From positions 1 to 64,000 of the forward strand of contig JARQWU010000008.1 in assembly GCA_040182905.1 (NCBI GenBank): 64,000 nucleotides of DNA, in the 5' to 3' direction. Every line of letters begins with the position of its first letter. Position 1 is the first letter of the stretch. The stretch comes from Barthelona sp. PAP020. Lineage: Eukaryota > Metamonada: BaSk clade. This document shows, piece by piece, positions 37,040-45,283 of this stretch. Made by a program: the position numbers and the translations under genes. Under the pieces are notes generated by a model. The model was not told where the DNA came from and searched no databases. It saw nothing but the letters and a program-made list of their open reading frames with translations.

Positions 37040-37465
37040 CCCTCCTTGTGAAATGTCCGTTGCGCTTCACAATAATAATAAATGTTTATAAAGACCTTTA
37101 TTGTTCTCGAATAGAGTTTGGGGGTACTTGCAACTGAGTCTTTTTGCGTGGATGGTTCAGAACACTCTTAAAAAAAAAAGAAATACTTTAGGTGTGGATG
37201 GGGCCGGTGTTTAAATAACAGTTTATTTATCTTTTTCCTACTTGCCAATAAATTTTGATTGTTTTTTTATCGGTTTCCTTGATGAATCCTTGTAATTCTT
37301 TGTTAACCTGCTATGCACACTTGCATCCTTATTACCCTGAATCATTTGATTGTTTGCTGTCATTTCACTTTCAATTTTCATATCTATTAATATCAGAAAT
37401 TGCAAGAAGAAATCTTAAACACAATTACATATTGTCTTTAAAGTGAAATCCGTCCGCTTTGCTGC
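37040..37465 (-). repeat. Right arm of long inverted repeat
   Basis: This arm reads, on the minus strand, like 36,266-36,690 with scattered substitutions and indels. Its outer border lies near GTGAAATCCGTCCGCTTT at 37,443-37,460. The outermost flank (37,461-37,500) shows only weak further similarity. The inner part (36,922-37,040) shows weak similarity to the sequence left of the gap, so the arms may originally have been longer. Several of its short frames are chance open stretches with no recognisable protein. Confidence 0.8.
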
Positions 37466-37932
37466 GACCACTTTAACAAAGACCTGATTACAGTATACAC
37501 AGGCCAGACATTCAAAAGAATTTGTCAAAGTCTATTTCTTCCCCTCATGTAAATGTCTCAAGAATGTACACATGTGAAACTCAATATTTCTGCTGATCTG
37601 TTCTTTTTGCGAATCACACTCATTAAAAATCTAATGATTCAATGCAATATTTTGAAAAAAATTATCTTTAAAGATAAAACCAGAAATTGAAATCAATTTA
37701 TCAATTTATATTGAAATCTTTGCACTATTTTTTGACTTATCACTCCAAAAAAACGGAAATGAAAAATGTCACAGGATTTTATTTCCTTGCGAATTGTGAT
37801 CATAAAAAAATCTGCTTTGCTATCAAAAATTGACAACATTAAATGAGAAATTTGTCAGAAACTATAGCAATTTGCTGAGAATAAAGCAGAGAAGATACAA
37901 AAAATCACAATCATTTTTCTTTTTCTTGTGAA
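37466..37932. other. Spacer upstream of the PAP2-like gene, no gene seen
   Basis: This AT-rich stretch holds no frame with coding character. A TCATTTTT word lies about 20 bp before the next ATG, but similar words are not found consistently before the other genes here, so I do not assign it as a core promoter element. Confidence 0.5.
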
Positions 37933-38658
37933 ATGGTTGAGGATATTTTAAGCATGGATCTCCAGTTGACCAAACCAAAAAATTCTATTATCAAGCGAAA
38001 TTTCTTGTTGGCAATTTGTATGTATGGTTTTTTTGCATTATGTTATTTATCAACAAATGTTTTAACGGGTAATCGTGCACAACATTTATTTCTATTCGAT
38101 TTTGAAAAACGAATTCCAATCATTCCTTGGTCCGTGTTGATTTATGATTTTTCTTATATTCAACCCTTGTTTGCTCTTCTTTTTTACATTAAAAAAGACA
38201 AAGAATATATAATTCTCCTGAAGACATTAGCAGCACTCATTGCTTTACATACTATTTGTTTTGTTGTTTACCCCACAACCATGTTAAATTTTAGACCCAA
38301 TCCTTATGAAAATCCAATTATTCAAAAGTCCATTTTTAGAACTGTTTGGTATTTTATGCATATGATGGATGAGCCAACAAATTGTTTTCCTTCTGAACAT
38401 TGTGGGATGGCTGCAATGTTTGCTGCCGCTGTCTTTGTCATTAACAAGAAGTGGGGCCTAATATTCATTGCCACGTCTATTTCTATTATGGTTTCAACCT
38501 TAACTACAAAACAACACTATTTTCTTGATGTTCTTGGAGGTGTATTTATTGCTGCATTGGTTTGTTCAGTTTACATGATTCCTCAATTGCTTAAAATTCG
38601 CAAATTCACTCATAAAGAAATTGAAGAGGCTAAGTTAGTTGCAGGTAAGCAGGAATAA
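37933..38658 (+). CDS. PAP2-superfamily integral membrane phosphatase/phosphotransferase
   Basis: A 241-residue membrane protein with about six hydrophobic segments (roughly residues 24-44, 66-85, 93-113, 157-172, 176-192, 199-219). The PAP2 active-site motifs are present: NCFPSEHCG with His156, and KQHYFLDVLGG with His195 and Asp199. The classical first motif KxxxxxxRP is represented only by YPTTMLNFRP (Arg121), with no Lys at the expected place. The YPT...RP and N-x-FPSxH phrasing resembles the PAP2_3 group that includes inositol-phosphorylceramide synthases and sphingomyelin-synthase relatives. Family knowledge therefore suggests action on a phospho- or sphingolipid head group at an internal or plasma membrane; the substrate is not deducible. 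The ATG at 37933 is the first in frame. The next gene follows on the same strand after 181 bp. Diacylglycerol-pyrophosphate phosphatase is an alternative. Confidence 0.87.
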   Translation: MVEDILSMDLQLTKPKNSIIKRNFLLAICMYGFFALCYLSTNVLTGNRAQHLFLFDFEKRIPIIPWSVLIYDFSYIQPLFALLFYIKKDKEYIILLKTLAALIALHTICFVVYPTTMLNFRPNPYENPIIQKSIFRTVWYFMHMMDEPTNCFPSEHCGMAAMFAAAVFVINKKWGLIFIATSISIMVSTLTTKQHYFLDVLGGVFIAALVCSVYMIPQLLKIRKFTHKEIEEAKLVAGKQE

Positions 38659-38839
38659 TGATTTTGTAAATTCCCTTGTTTTTTTGTCTTTTTCAATACT
38701 ACATTTTTGATAATGAAGGTTTGACTCAGTTCTTCAATGGACATTTGATGTCTGAATTCCATTATTATCCCATTTTTATTATTCAGTTTTTCAGAATAAT
38801 TCAGTTTTAAAGCAATTATTATTTCCGATAGCAATTGTT

Positions 38840-40726
38840 ATGACCGTAAGTGTTAACGATATTGAAGTTACAAACATGATTGCTTCCAAAGAAAAGGATG
38901 TCTATGCTCTCTTTACAAAAAAATGGAAAACATCCGATGATAATGTAACAAAACAACATAATCTTCATTTAAATTTTCAAAATGCTTTTAAACTTACAAA
39001 TATTTCCCCATTAACATTGACAATATTTGAGAATTTGTCCCTCCACAAATCTTTGGCTCATTTTTCTACGACACAAACTTCAAAGATTATTGTTGCTGTT
39101 GAATTCTTCAATAAAACTTCTGATCAAAAAGAATTGTTGAAATATTGCATTCCAATGGCACTAAACCATTCATCAGTTCAAAAAGTTTATGGAATTACCG
39201 AAATTGCTGGAAAGGTAGGTGTTGTGATGGAGCATTTTGACATTTGTTTGGAAAAAGAAAAATTGAATCTTTCTTTGATTGATAAATTTAAAATACTTAG
39301 ACACATAGCCTCTACTCTTGACTATTGTCATACTTTTGGTATCGCACATGGGAATTTAAGACCTTCCAACATCTATTTGAGAAAAGTTGAGGATGAGTTT
39401 ATTCCAGTCATTTCCAATTTTGGGTTTATGGAAGACGCTAACGGTTCTTTCATTGTTTCACCCATAAATATTGGTGGGTACGTTGCTCCGGAGATATTTC
39501 TTTCCACGGACGATAACATTGATCGTGCAGCTGCTGATGTTTGGGCATTTATTGTGATGATGATACATATATTTTCAGGCGTTGGTCCTTTTGATGGAAT
39601 TTGTGATGACAGAATATCCTCTGAATTGCGTCAACACAGATTTCCATATTCGGACAGGATGATCAGTTCAATTCATGGTCATGAGATTGCTAAACTTTGT
39701 TTGAATTTCGACCCGAGTAAAAGACCATCGTTTGCCTTTATTACTGATTATTTGCAAATGATTATTGGTATTGTCACAGATCTTCCGTATGTAAAATATA
39801 AAATGGATCGAGTTTTTGTTCCATCTGATTTTGATGTCAGTGGATTTGAACAAAATGGACGGCCAAAGCACATATTTTATGCGGCCGCTTATGGAAATTT
39901 TGAGCTTGTTAAACAATGTATCAAAGCTGGAATAGATGTAAACAAACAAGGCCTAGAAGGGCGTACATCTCTTTTTGCTGCTGTGTTCAATGGAAATAGT
40001 GAAATTGTCGAGTTTTTATTGGATTTTGGTGCTGATGTTAATTTACCGACATTAAGTGGAACAACCCCTTTACTTTTGAGTTGTGAAAGAGGTCATTTTG
40101 ATGTGTTTCTTTTGCTTTTAAAAAATGGAGCAGATATTTTTTGTTGTGATAACAATGGTGCTTCCCCATTGTTTATTAGTTGTCAAAATGGGCATGCTAA
40201 TATTGCAAAAATACTGTTGGATCATAAGGTTGACATCAATCTGTGTATGAATGGTTTTTCCCCTTTGTATGTTAGTTGTCAGGAAAGTCATTTGGATGTT
40301 GCTAAGTTGTTATTAAAACGAGGAGCTGATATCAATTTGTGTGATAATAATGGAGCTTCGCCCTTGTATTTTTGTTGTCAAGAGTGTTTATTTGACATAG
40401 CAAAATTGCTTTTGGATTGTGGGGCTGATATTAATTTACGTACTAATGAGGGTCTGACTCCTCTGTATTACAGTTGCCAGGAAGGCCATTTTGATATGGC
40501 AGAAATGCTTTTGTGTTATGGAGCTGATGTGAATTTAATTAATGTGTATGGCGCATCTCCATTATATATTAGTTGTCAGGAAGGGCATTATGACCTTGTT
40601 AAATTGTTGTTGGCTCATGATGTGGATTTCAATTGCAAAGTTCAAGGAATATATCGACCTATTGATATTGCCACGAATTTGGGTCATTTTTCTATTGTTT
40701 CACTTTTACAGCCTCATTATAACTAG
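38840..40726 (+). CDS. Pseudokinase-ankyrin repeat fusion protein
   Basis: The 628-residue protein begins with a protein-kinase fold (about residues 60-315). Recognisable landmarks are VAVEFF, HGNLRPSN, NFGF, YVAPEIF (Glu218) and DVWAF. Every catalytic residue is replaced: the VAIK lysine is Glu88, the HRD aspartate is Asn172 (HGN), and the DFG aspartate is Asn193 (NFG). It is therefore expected to be a pseudokinase. After a linker come nine ankyrin repeats (about residues 343-628), several with GADIN and SPLYxSCQEGH phrases, ending with PHYN and TAG. Kinase-ankyrin fusions are common in large protist kinomes. The likely role is scaffolding or allosteric signalling in the cytoplasm; partners are unknown. 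No signal peptide or membrane segment is seen. Repeats four to eight resemble each other most, which suggests recent internal duplication. Confidence 0.92.
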   Translation: MTVSVNDIEVTNMIASKEKDVYALFTKKWKTSDDNVTKQHNLHLNFQNAFKLTNISPLTLTIFENLSLHKSLAHFSTTQTSKIIVAVEFFNKTSDQKELLKYCIPMALNHSSVQKVYGITEIAGKVGVVMEHFDICLEKEKLNLSLIDKFKILRHIASTLDYCHTFGIAHGNLRPSNIYLRKVEDEFIPVISNFGFMEDANGSFIVSPINIGGYVAPEIFLSTDDNIDRAAADVWAFIVMMIHIFSGVGPFDGICDDRISSELRQHRFPYSDRMISSIHGHEIAKLCLNFDPSKRPSFAFITDYLQMIIGIVTDLPYVKYKMDRVFVPSDFDVSGFEQNGRPKHIFYAAAYGNFELVKQCIKAGIDVNKQGLEGRTSLFAAVFNGNSEIVEFLLDFGADVNLPTLSGTTPLLLSCERGHFDVFLLLLKNGADIFCCDNNGASPLFISCQNGHANIAKILLDHKVDINLCMNGFSPLYVSCQESHLDVAKLLLKRGADINLCDNNGASPLYFCCQECLFDIAKLLLDCGADINLRTNEGLTPLYYSCQEGHFDMAEMLLCYGADVNLINVYGASPLYISCQEGHYDLVKLLLAHDVDFNCKVQGIYRPIDIATNLGHFSIVSLLQPHYN

Positions 40727-40985
40727 TTTATCATTTGGGCATCTTAACCATTTTTGAAAGAATCTGTTTTTATCCACTCATTTCAATGATCTATACTGCA
40801 TTCACTTTATTTTTTATAGTTAATTTGTAAATATTTTTGCATGTTCCTTTTTCAATTTTCTTCTTCAGTTTGGAAATCTTTTTCCATTCTTCATTTTATT
40901 TTATCCTTCATTTAGCTAGGAGAGGAAAAGAGAAAAAAATACGCTGAAAAATCTACAAATTTATAAAAATAACAAACATACAAAA

Positions 40986-41852
40986 TTAAAAAGCTGAATA
41001 ATTATACCCACTGCTGCTACCACTTTGATTCACCTTATTTAAATATTTAATCATCAAAAACACGGGTAAAAATTCACATATAAAGTACCAACAGAAATAA
41101 AAAAGAAAGTAACAACGATAATTGTATGTCCTCAACCATTGTTGCGTTATCATCGTCAAAGGATTCCATTTAAATTCTTGCAAATATACGTTCAAACATC
41201 TTAACAACTGAATGGGCCCAATGAACCACAAATACGCATAAAAATTATTGATTCGTTTCATAGTTAAACGAGTATTCATAGCTTTTTTGGATAGTTGTCT
41301 TTGCAAAACAATTTGCAAAATAAATAATGGTACGGTTGTCACGATGAAAAAAATAGAATTTATAAACCTAACTTTTTCATCTGCTTGTGATGCAGATATA
41401 GCTATTCCAGCTTGAGAACAATAAATGAAAATGGCAACCAGTAGTGCAGCAGCATAAAGAAATGCAGGCAAATAAATTTTTTTAAAATATTCTTCCGAAC
41501 GTATTTGTACCAATAGCAAACATCGTCCTAGAAAACATATTGACAACAAATATAAGATAAATTCAAGATATATTGGAATTTCATATGAAAAAAACCACAT
41601 GAATAATGCAGTATTTGGAGGAACACCAGGCCATAACCATAATACAGAACGATAAAACATGAAAAAAGTGGCATAAATGGCAAAAGAAAACCGAAAAGTT
41701 ATTCTTCTTTGTACTTTAAAATCTTTAATTCCTTCGATTATACTTACAACTCCTAATGACGCATATAAAATGGAAAAAATTAACAACCCAATGGAATTTT
41801 GGGTAAAAATATTAGGAGAGATTAAATCAACATCTCCATCTGCAACAGGCAT
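40986..41852 (-). CDS. Seven-helix membrane protein, THH1/TOM1/TOM3-like
   Basis: This minus-strand protein of 288 residues begins at ATG 41852 and has seven hydrophobic segments. They start near residues 20, 50, 85, 125, 155, 195 and 245. The last segment carries CEFLPVFLMI followed by KYLNK, similar to the E-(V/F)-(V/L)-P phrase near the C-terminus of THH1/TOM1/TOM3 domain proteins. In plants these are tonoplast proteins used by tobamoviruses; related proteins occur in amoeboid and flagellate protists. A GPCR-like receptor is the main alternative, because the family is weakly related in topology to seven-helix receptors. It is convergent with the preceding kinase-fold gene (259-bp spacer). 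The frame stays open about 48 codons upstream of this ATG without another ATG, so an unseen 5' exon or a long leader is possible. The specific function is unknown. Confidence 0.72.
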   Translation of the reverse strand: MPVADGDVDLISPNIFTQNSIGLLIFSILYASLGVVSIIEGIKDFKVQRRITFRFSFAIYATFFMFYRSVLWLWPGVPPNTALFMWFFSYEIPIYLEFILYLLSICFLGRCLLLVQIRSEEYFKKIYLPAFLYAAALLVAIFIYCSQAGIAISASQADEKVRFINSIFFIVTTVPLFILQIVLQRQLSKKAMNTRLTMKRINNFYAYLWFIGPIQLLRCLNVYLQEFKWNPLTMITQQWLRTYNYRCYFLFYFCWYFICEFLPVFLMIKYLNKVNQSGSSSGYNYSAF

Positions 41853-42319
41853 ATCCTTTTTGTTTTTTAATGAAAGTTTCTTTTCGTGATTAAGAAATAA
41901 AAATAATTCAAGTCCTTTTTGAATGGAAAAGATTCTGATAAATCCCTTCAATTCTTTTTCGTTCTTTCTTTGTGGTACACCTGCAATTACAGATTTTTAG
42001 ATAAATAGGCAACAATTTTCAATATGTTACAAATTTTTTTAGAATGTAATCTTTTGTACTTGTGTTTCTTTGTTTATTTTGTGTTATACGTGATTCAAAC
42101 ATGGGCTTCCAAACTCTTTGTAATATTTTGAGTTTAATATAAATATTAAAAAGCAAATGTAATTTGATGATAAAAAACAACATTCTTTTATGATTTTCTC
42201 TTATGTAAATATTGTATTTTTTTGTTTTCACAGTAAATTACTGATAATTTGTTGGGTGCTTTGAAAATTCAAAGAGAACAAAAATTTGAGTGCCAATTTT
42301 TTTTTTTAAATTAAATACA
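41853..42319. other. Divergent intergenic region
   Basis: This region separates the minus-strand seven-helix gene from CFAP52 and should carry both promoters. It holds an open 70-codon frame on the minus strand (42,019-42,231) that begins with GTG and has a K/N/I/F-rich composition expected of AT-rich DNA. I do not support it as a gene. A poly-T run lies at 42,297-42,307 just before the CFAP52 ATG. Confidence 0.5.
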
Positions 42320-44158
42320 ATGCCTGAATTAACTTTGAAGAGTGTTATCGGATATTCTGGATCAGTGAAAAACGGTTTGATTCAACATCCTAATGGAAAG
42401 TATGTATTTTATCCCTTGGGTTCTAATATCATTAAAAAAACCGGATCCAACAATTTCACATTTTTTAGGGGTCACACAGATGAAGTAACTTGTCTCTCTC
42501 TTTCAAATGATGGTAGATACTTAGCTTCTGGTCAAAGGACAAATTTTGGCTTTCAATCCACCATTATTGTTTGGGATATTGAACAAGAAACCATCTTATT
42601 TCAACATGATCTTCACAAATCAAAAGTTCAAGATCTCAAGTTTTCTTGTGATGATCAATATTTGTATACTCTTGGTGGTGTTGATGACAATTCAATTGGA
42701 TGTTGGAATGCCATGACTGGACAACCCATTGCTTCTCAAGGTTTTGGAACTGAACATATGAATGGTATTCTTATGTTTAATCGTGATCCCACTCGTTTTA
42801 TAACTTATGGTCGTCAAAAGATATTTTTATGGCAATTAGATCCTAATGGACGTCGTTTATTGTCAGAAGATATTAATACAGGAAAGTTCCGTCGTGTTTT
42901 TTCTTGTGGTTTTGTTGAAGAAGATGATAGTGTGTTCTATGTTGGAACTGAATCTGGAGATATCTTTTGTATCAACACATCCACTCGTAGACTGACTCTT
43001 ACTGGTCCCCAAGGAATTGTACTGAATAATGGTATTACAAGTTTGTTGAACTTAAGCAATACCATTTTGTTGGGTTCTGGTATTGGTGAATTGGCTTTGT
43101 TGGTTAAAAGATCTTTTAAACTTGCTCTCAACAAGTTGGTTACTGTAAATGGTGCTATTTCATCTCTCTCAAAGGTGAAAAATACAATATTAGTTGGAAC
43201 CCAATGTTCTAGCATGTATGCTCTCGATTTTAGATCCGTTGTTGATCCAAAGGGAAGGATGGAAGCCGCTTTGTTAACAACAGCCCACACTGATCAGATC
43301 TATGATTTAACTTTTCCCAGAGGCATGTCTAATGTTGTTCTTTCAACTTCCAACGGTTTTTTGCAAGTTTGGAATATCGTTGAATCAACTGAATTGTTAA
43401 GAATTGCCGTTCCCAACCTTATATGTCATTGCGCATGTTTTTCTTACGATGGATCAGCTATTTTAAGCGGTTGGGCAGATGGTGCTATTAGAGCATTCGC
43501 ACCTCAATCTGGAAGTTTATTGTGGGAAATTCCTTCAGCCCATGAAGAAGTTCGTTCTTTGGAAGCACCTTGTGCTGATATGTTCATCACTGGTGGAAAA
43601 GAAGGATCAGTCAGAGTTTGGACATTGACACCTTCAATTCATCGTTTGAAAGTTTCTCTTAAGGCACATTCTGCAGCTGTTAATTCAATTTGTACTAGAA
43701 ACGATTTGGCAGAATGTATCACCTCCTCTGATGATGGTTCTGTAATTATTTGGGATTTAATCAATGGCACACGCAAAAACCAAGTCATGTTATCAACTTA
43801 TTTCAAGACTGCTGTTTATTCAGCAGAGGGTGCTCAAATGTTAACAGGCGGTTCAGATAAAAAGATTGTTTACTGGGATATGTATTCCTGCGACGAATTG
43901 AGAGATTTGGATGGTTGTGATCATCGTTTGGAAAGTAGTTTAGGTGTCAATTCCATTGCTGTTTCACCTGATGATGAGTATTTTGTTTCAGGTGCTGCTG
44001 ATTCAACTGTTAGATTGTTTAACTATGATAGTGGTAAGATGGTTGCTCAAGGTGTTGGTCATTCATCATCTGTCAATGTTGTAAGGTTTTCTCCTGATGG
44101 TAGATATGTTGTTTCTGGTGCTTCTGATGGGTCTTTGTGTATTTGGGAATATAACTGA
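42320..44158 (+). CDS. CFAP52: Cilia- and flagella-associated protein 52 (WDR16), WD40 protein
   Basis: A 612-residue protein made almost entirely of WD40 repeats, the usual size for CFAP52 (about 620). The N-terminus has the diagnostic opening IGYSGSVKNGLIQHPNG followed by YPLGSNI and GHTDEVTCL. Repeats with terminal WD or WN pairs (for example IIVWDIE, VIIWDL, IVYWDM, CIWEYN) form two seven-bladed propellers. CFAP52 is a microtubule inner protein at the B-tubule of ciliary doublets, where it stabilises the axoneme. Its presence implies a flagellated stage. I chose ATG 42320 because the frame upstream to 42290 reads through a poly-T run and has no ATG, while the sequence from MPELTLKSV aligns with the family start. 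It ends in TGA. The EF-hand gene follows 117 bp downstream on the same strand. Confidence 0.95.
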   Translation: MPELTLKSVIGYSGSVKNGLIQHPNGKYVFYPLGSNIIKKTGSNNFTFFRGHTDEVTCLSLSNDGRYLASGQRTNFGFQSTIIVWDIEQETILFQHDLHKSKVQDLKFSCDDQYLYTLGGVDDNSIGCWNAMTGQPIASQGFGTEHMNGILMFNRDPTRFITYGRQKIFLWQLDPNGRRLLSEDINTGKFRRVFSCGFVEEDDSVFYVGTESGDIFCINTSTRRLTLTGPQGIVLNNGITSLLNLSNTILLGSGIGELALLVKRSFKLALNKLVTVNGAISSLSKVKNTILVGTQCSSMYALDFRSVVDPKGRMEAALLTTAHTDQIYDLTFPRGMSNVVLSTSNGFLQVWNIVESTELLRIAVPNLICHCACFSYDGSAILSGWADGAIRAFAPQSGSLLWEIPSAHEEVRSLEAPCADMFITGGKEGSVRVWTLTPSIHRLKVSLKAHSAAVNSICTRNDLAECITSSDDGSVIIWDLINGTRKNQVMLSTYFKTAVYSAEGAQMLTGGSDKKIVYWDMYSCDELRDLDGCDHRLESSLGVNSIAVSPDDEYFVSGAADSTVRLFNYDSGKMVAQGVGHSSSVNVVRFSPDGRYVVSGASDGSLCIWEYN

Positions 44159-44275
44159 GAAATTTAAAAGATAACTTTGAAAGTTACTTTTTTTTTGATA
44201 ATTTGACCATACCCACATAATAAATTGTTTGTGTAATTTTTTTTTTGATATTTATTTATTTTTAATTGTATATTG

Positions 44276-44728
44276 ATGCTAGATAGAGAAGAATTGATCA
44301 GTTTATTTGATCAATTGATAGATAGAAAGGGAATGAAGGATGCAATTGAGACAATATCATTGAAAAATGATATTTTATCCATTTTGGAGTCAAGTGCAGC
44401 AATCGATTCAGATACAATAAAGAGAATTTCTAATGATTTGCATCGAACTGATATTTTGACGAGAGAATCATTTGAGAATATAGTAAATCAGATTTTTCCA
44501 AAACATAATGAACAATACTTTTGGGCATTTGATTTAATTGATGTAGATCAGAGTGGTGTTATAGATGTGGATAAATTGAGTTCATTTTATCGTGGAATTG
44601 GTGAAACTTTATCAAACAACACAATTATTGGTTTTTGTGAAGATCTTGGTCTTAATCCTCATTCTATTACCAAAGAAGAGTTTACCAATCTATTTATGAA
44701 ACTTGAACAAAAAAAGAACAAATTGTAA
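44276..44728 (+). CDS. Small EF-hand protein
   Basis: A 150-residue acidic protein. A recognisable EF-hand lies near residues 83-110: helix WAFDLI, loop DVDQSGVIDVDK, then LSSFY. The loop has Asp, Asp, Ser, Gly, Ile and Asp at the expected positions, but the twelfth residue is Lys instead of the usual Glu, so calcium binding may be weak or altered. The regions before and after look like degenerate EF-hand pairs (LTRESFENIVNQ; ITKEEFTNLFMK). It is similar in size to calmodulin and centrin-like proteins but not either of them. It follows CFAP52 by 117 bp, though nothing shows that the two act together. I use the ATG at 44276; the TTG codon just before it is not a likely start. Likely a cytosolic or axonemal calcium-responsive adaptor, by inference only. 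Confidence 0.85.
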   Translation: MLDREELISLFDQLIDRKGMKDAIETISLKNDILSILESSAAIDSDTIKRISNDLHRTDILTRESFENIVNQIFPKHNEQYFWAFDLIDVDQSGVIDVDKLSSFYRGIGETLSNNTIIGFCEDLGLNPHSITKEEFTNLFMKLEQKKNKL

Positions 44729-45283
44729 ATAAGTTTTTTTGCTGATTTTATTATTTGTTAAGGATGTTAACATGAAGATGCTTTTGTCTCTAAAAAAAAT
44801 GAAAAGGTTATCAAAAGCGACTAAACTTTCATTTCTATTTAATGCACTGGCTATGTTTGTATAAAGGTATAGAACTCAACCTTTAACTCGAAATTTTAAA
44901 TTGAAGATCAATATTCACAAGCAAAACATAATTTAGTGCTTGAACCTCAATAAATTGTGAAAAGCACAACTGGATTAAAACCTTAGGCATGATATACACT
45001 CCCAGAATTGTTTCATAAAAGAGATCATACACTCTTTGTGGGTCTTTGTAATGAATCAATCCAAAACTAATAACACCAACACCAAAGTGACAATTCCAAT
45101 TGGAGGAAACCCACTTTCAATTCTCACCAAAACACATCAACTCTCTGCCTACTGTCAGATCATCCAATTTGCTCATTCAATCCTTTTTGCATAAAAATAG
45201 GTAAACAAATGAATTTTTTTAAACTATTTACGAAAAATGGAGGAAAAGAAATATTATCAAATTATTCTTCAAATAGAAGATTT
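44729..45283. other. Convergent intergenic region with a possible broken small gene
   Basis: This 555-bp region lies between the 3' ends of the EF-hand and RapGAP-domain genes. Most of it is AT-rich filler. The part from about 44,883 to 45,176 has more even base composition and coding-like codon choice on the minus strand; it is listed separately. No tRNA-like structure with a recognisable B box was found. Confidence 0.5.
44883..45176 (-). pseudogene. Possible broken or spliced small gene with one in-frame TGA
   Basis: On the minus strand, ATG at 45174-45176 opens 19 codons (MSKLDDLTVGRELMCFGEN), then TGA at 45117-45119. The same frame continues for 77 codons to TAA at 44883-44885. The downstream part includes KWVSSNWNCHFGVGVIS and LIHYKDPQRVYDLFYE, then a hydrophobic stretch. 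This composition is unlike translated AT-rich noise: several Trp, Gly and Pro and few Lys/Asn runs. TGA is a true stop elsewhere in the window, so it is not read as Trp. Options are a decayed gene, a short intron spanning the TGA (a GTGAGA word precedes it), an assembly error, or chance. I do not recognise the family. Confidence 0.3.

Noticed and set aside
35845-37446. Short plus-strand frames of 60-70 codons around the assembly gap
   Set aside because: They lie in or beside the inverted repeat, have no recognisable domain, and are not preserved between the two arms.
37905-37933. Trichomonad-type initiator (TCA-Y-W) before the PAP2-like gene
   Set aside because: The match is not repeated at similar distance before the other genes, so it is probably a chance T-rich word.
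42080-42110. Sequence resembling a tRNA B box (GATTCAAAC)
   Set aside because: No matching A box, acceptor stem or cloverleaf pairing could be found around it.
42019-42231. Possible small minus-strand gene upstream of the seven-helix gene
   Set aside because: It opens with GTG, is K/N/I/F-rich like AT-rich noise, and cannot be joined in phase to the downstream frame at an obvious splice pair.
42290-42319. Extension of CFAP52 upstream to a GTG codon
   Set aside because: The extra residues come from a poly-T run, and the family alignment begins at the ATG at 42320.
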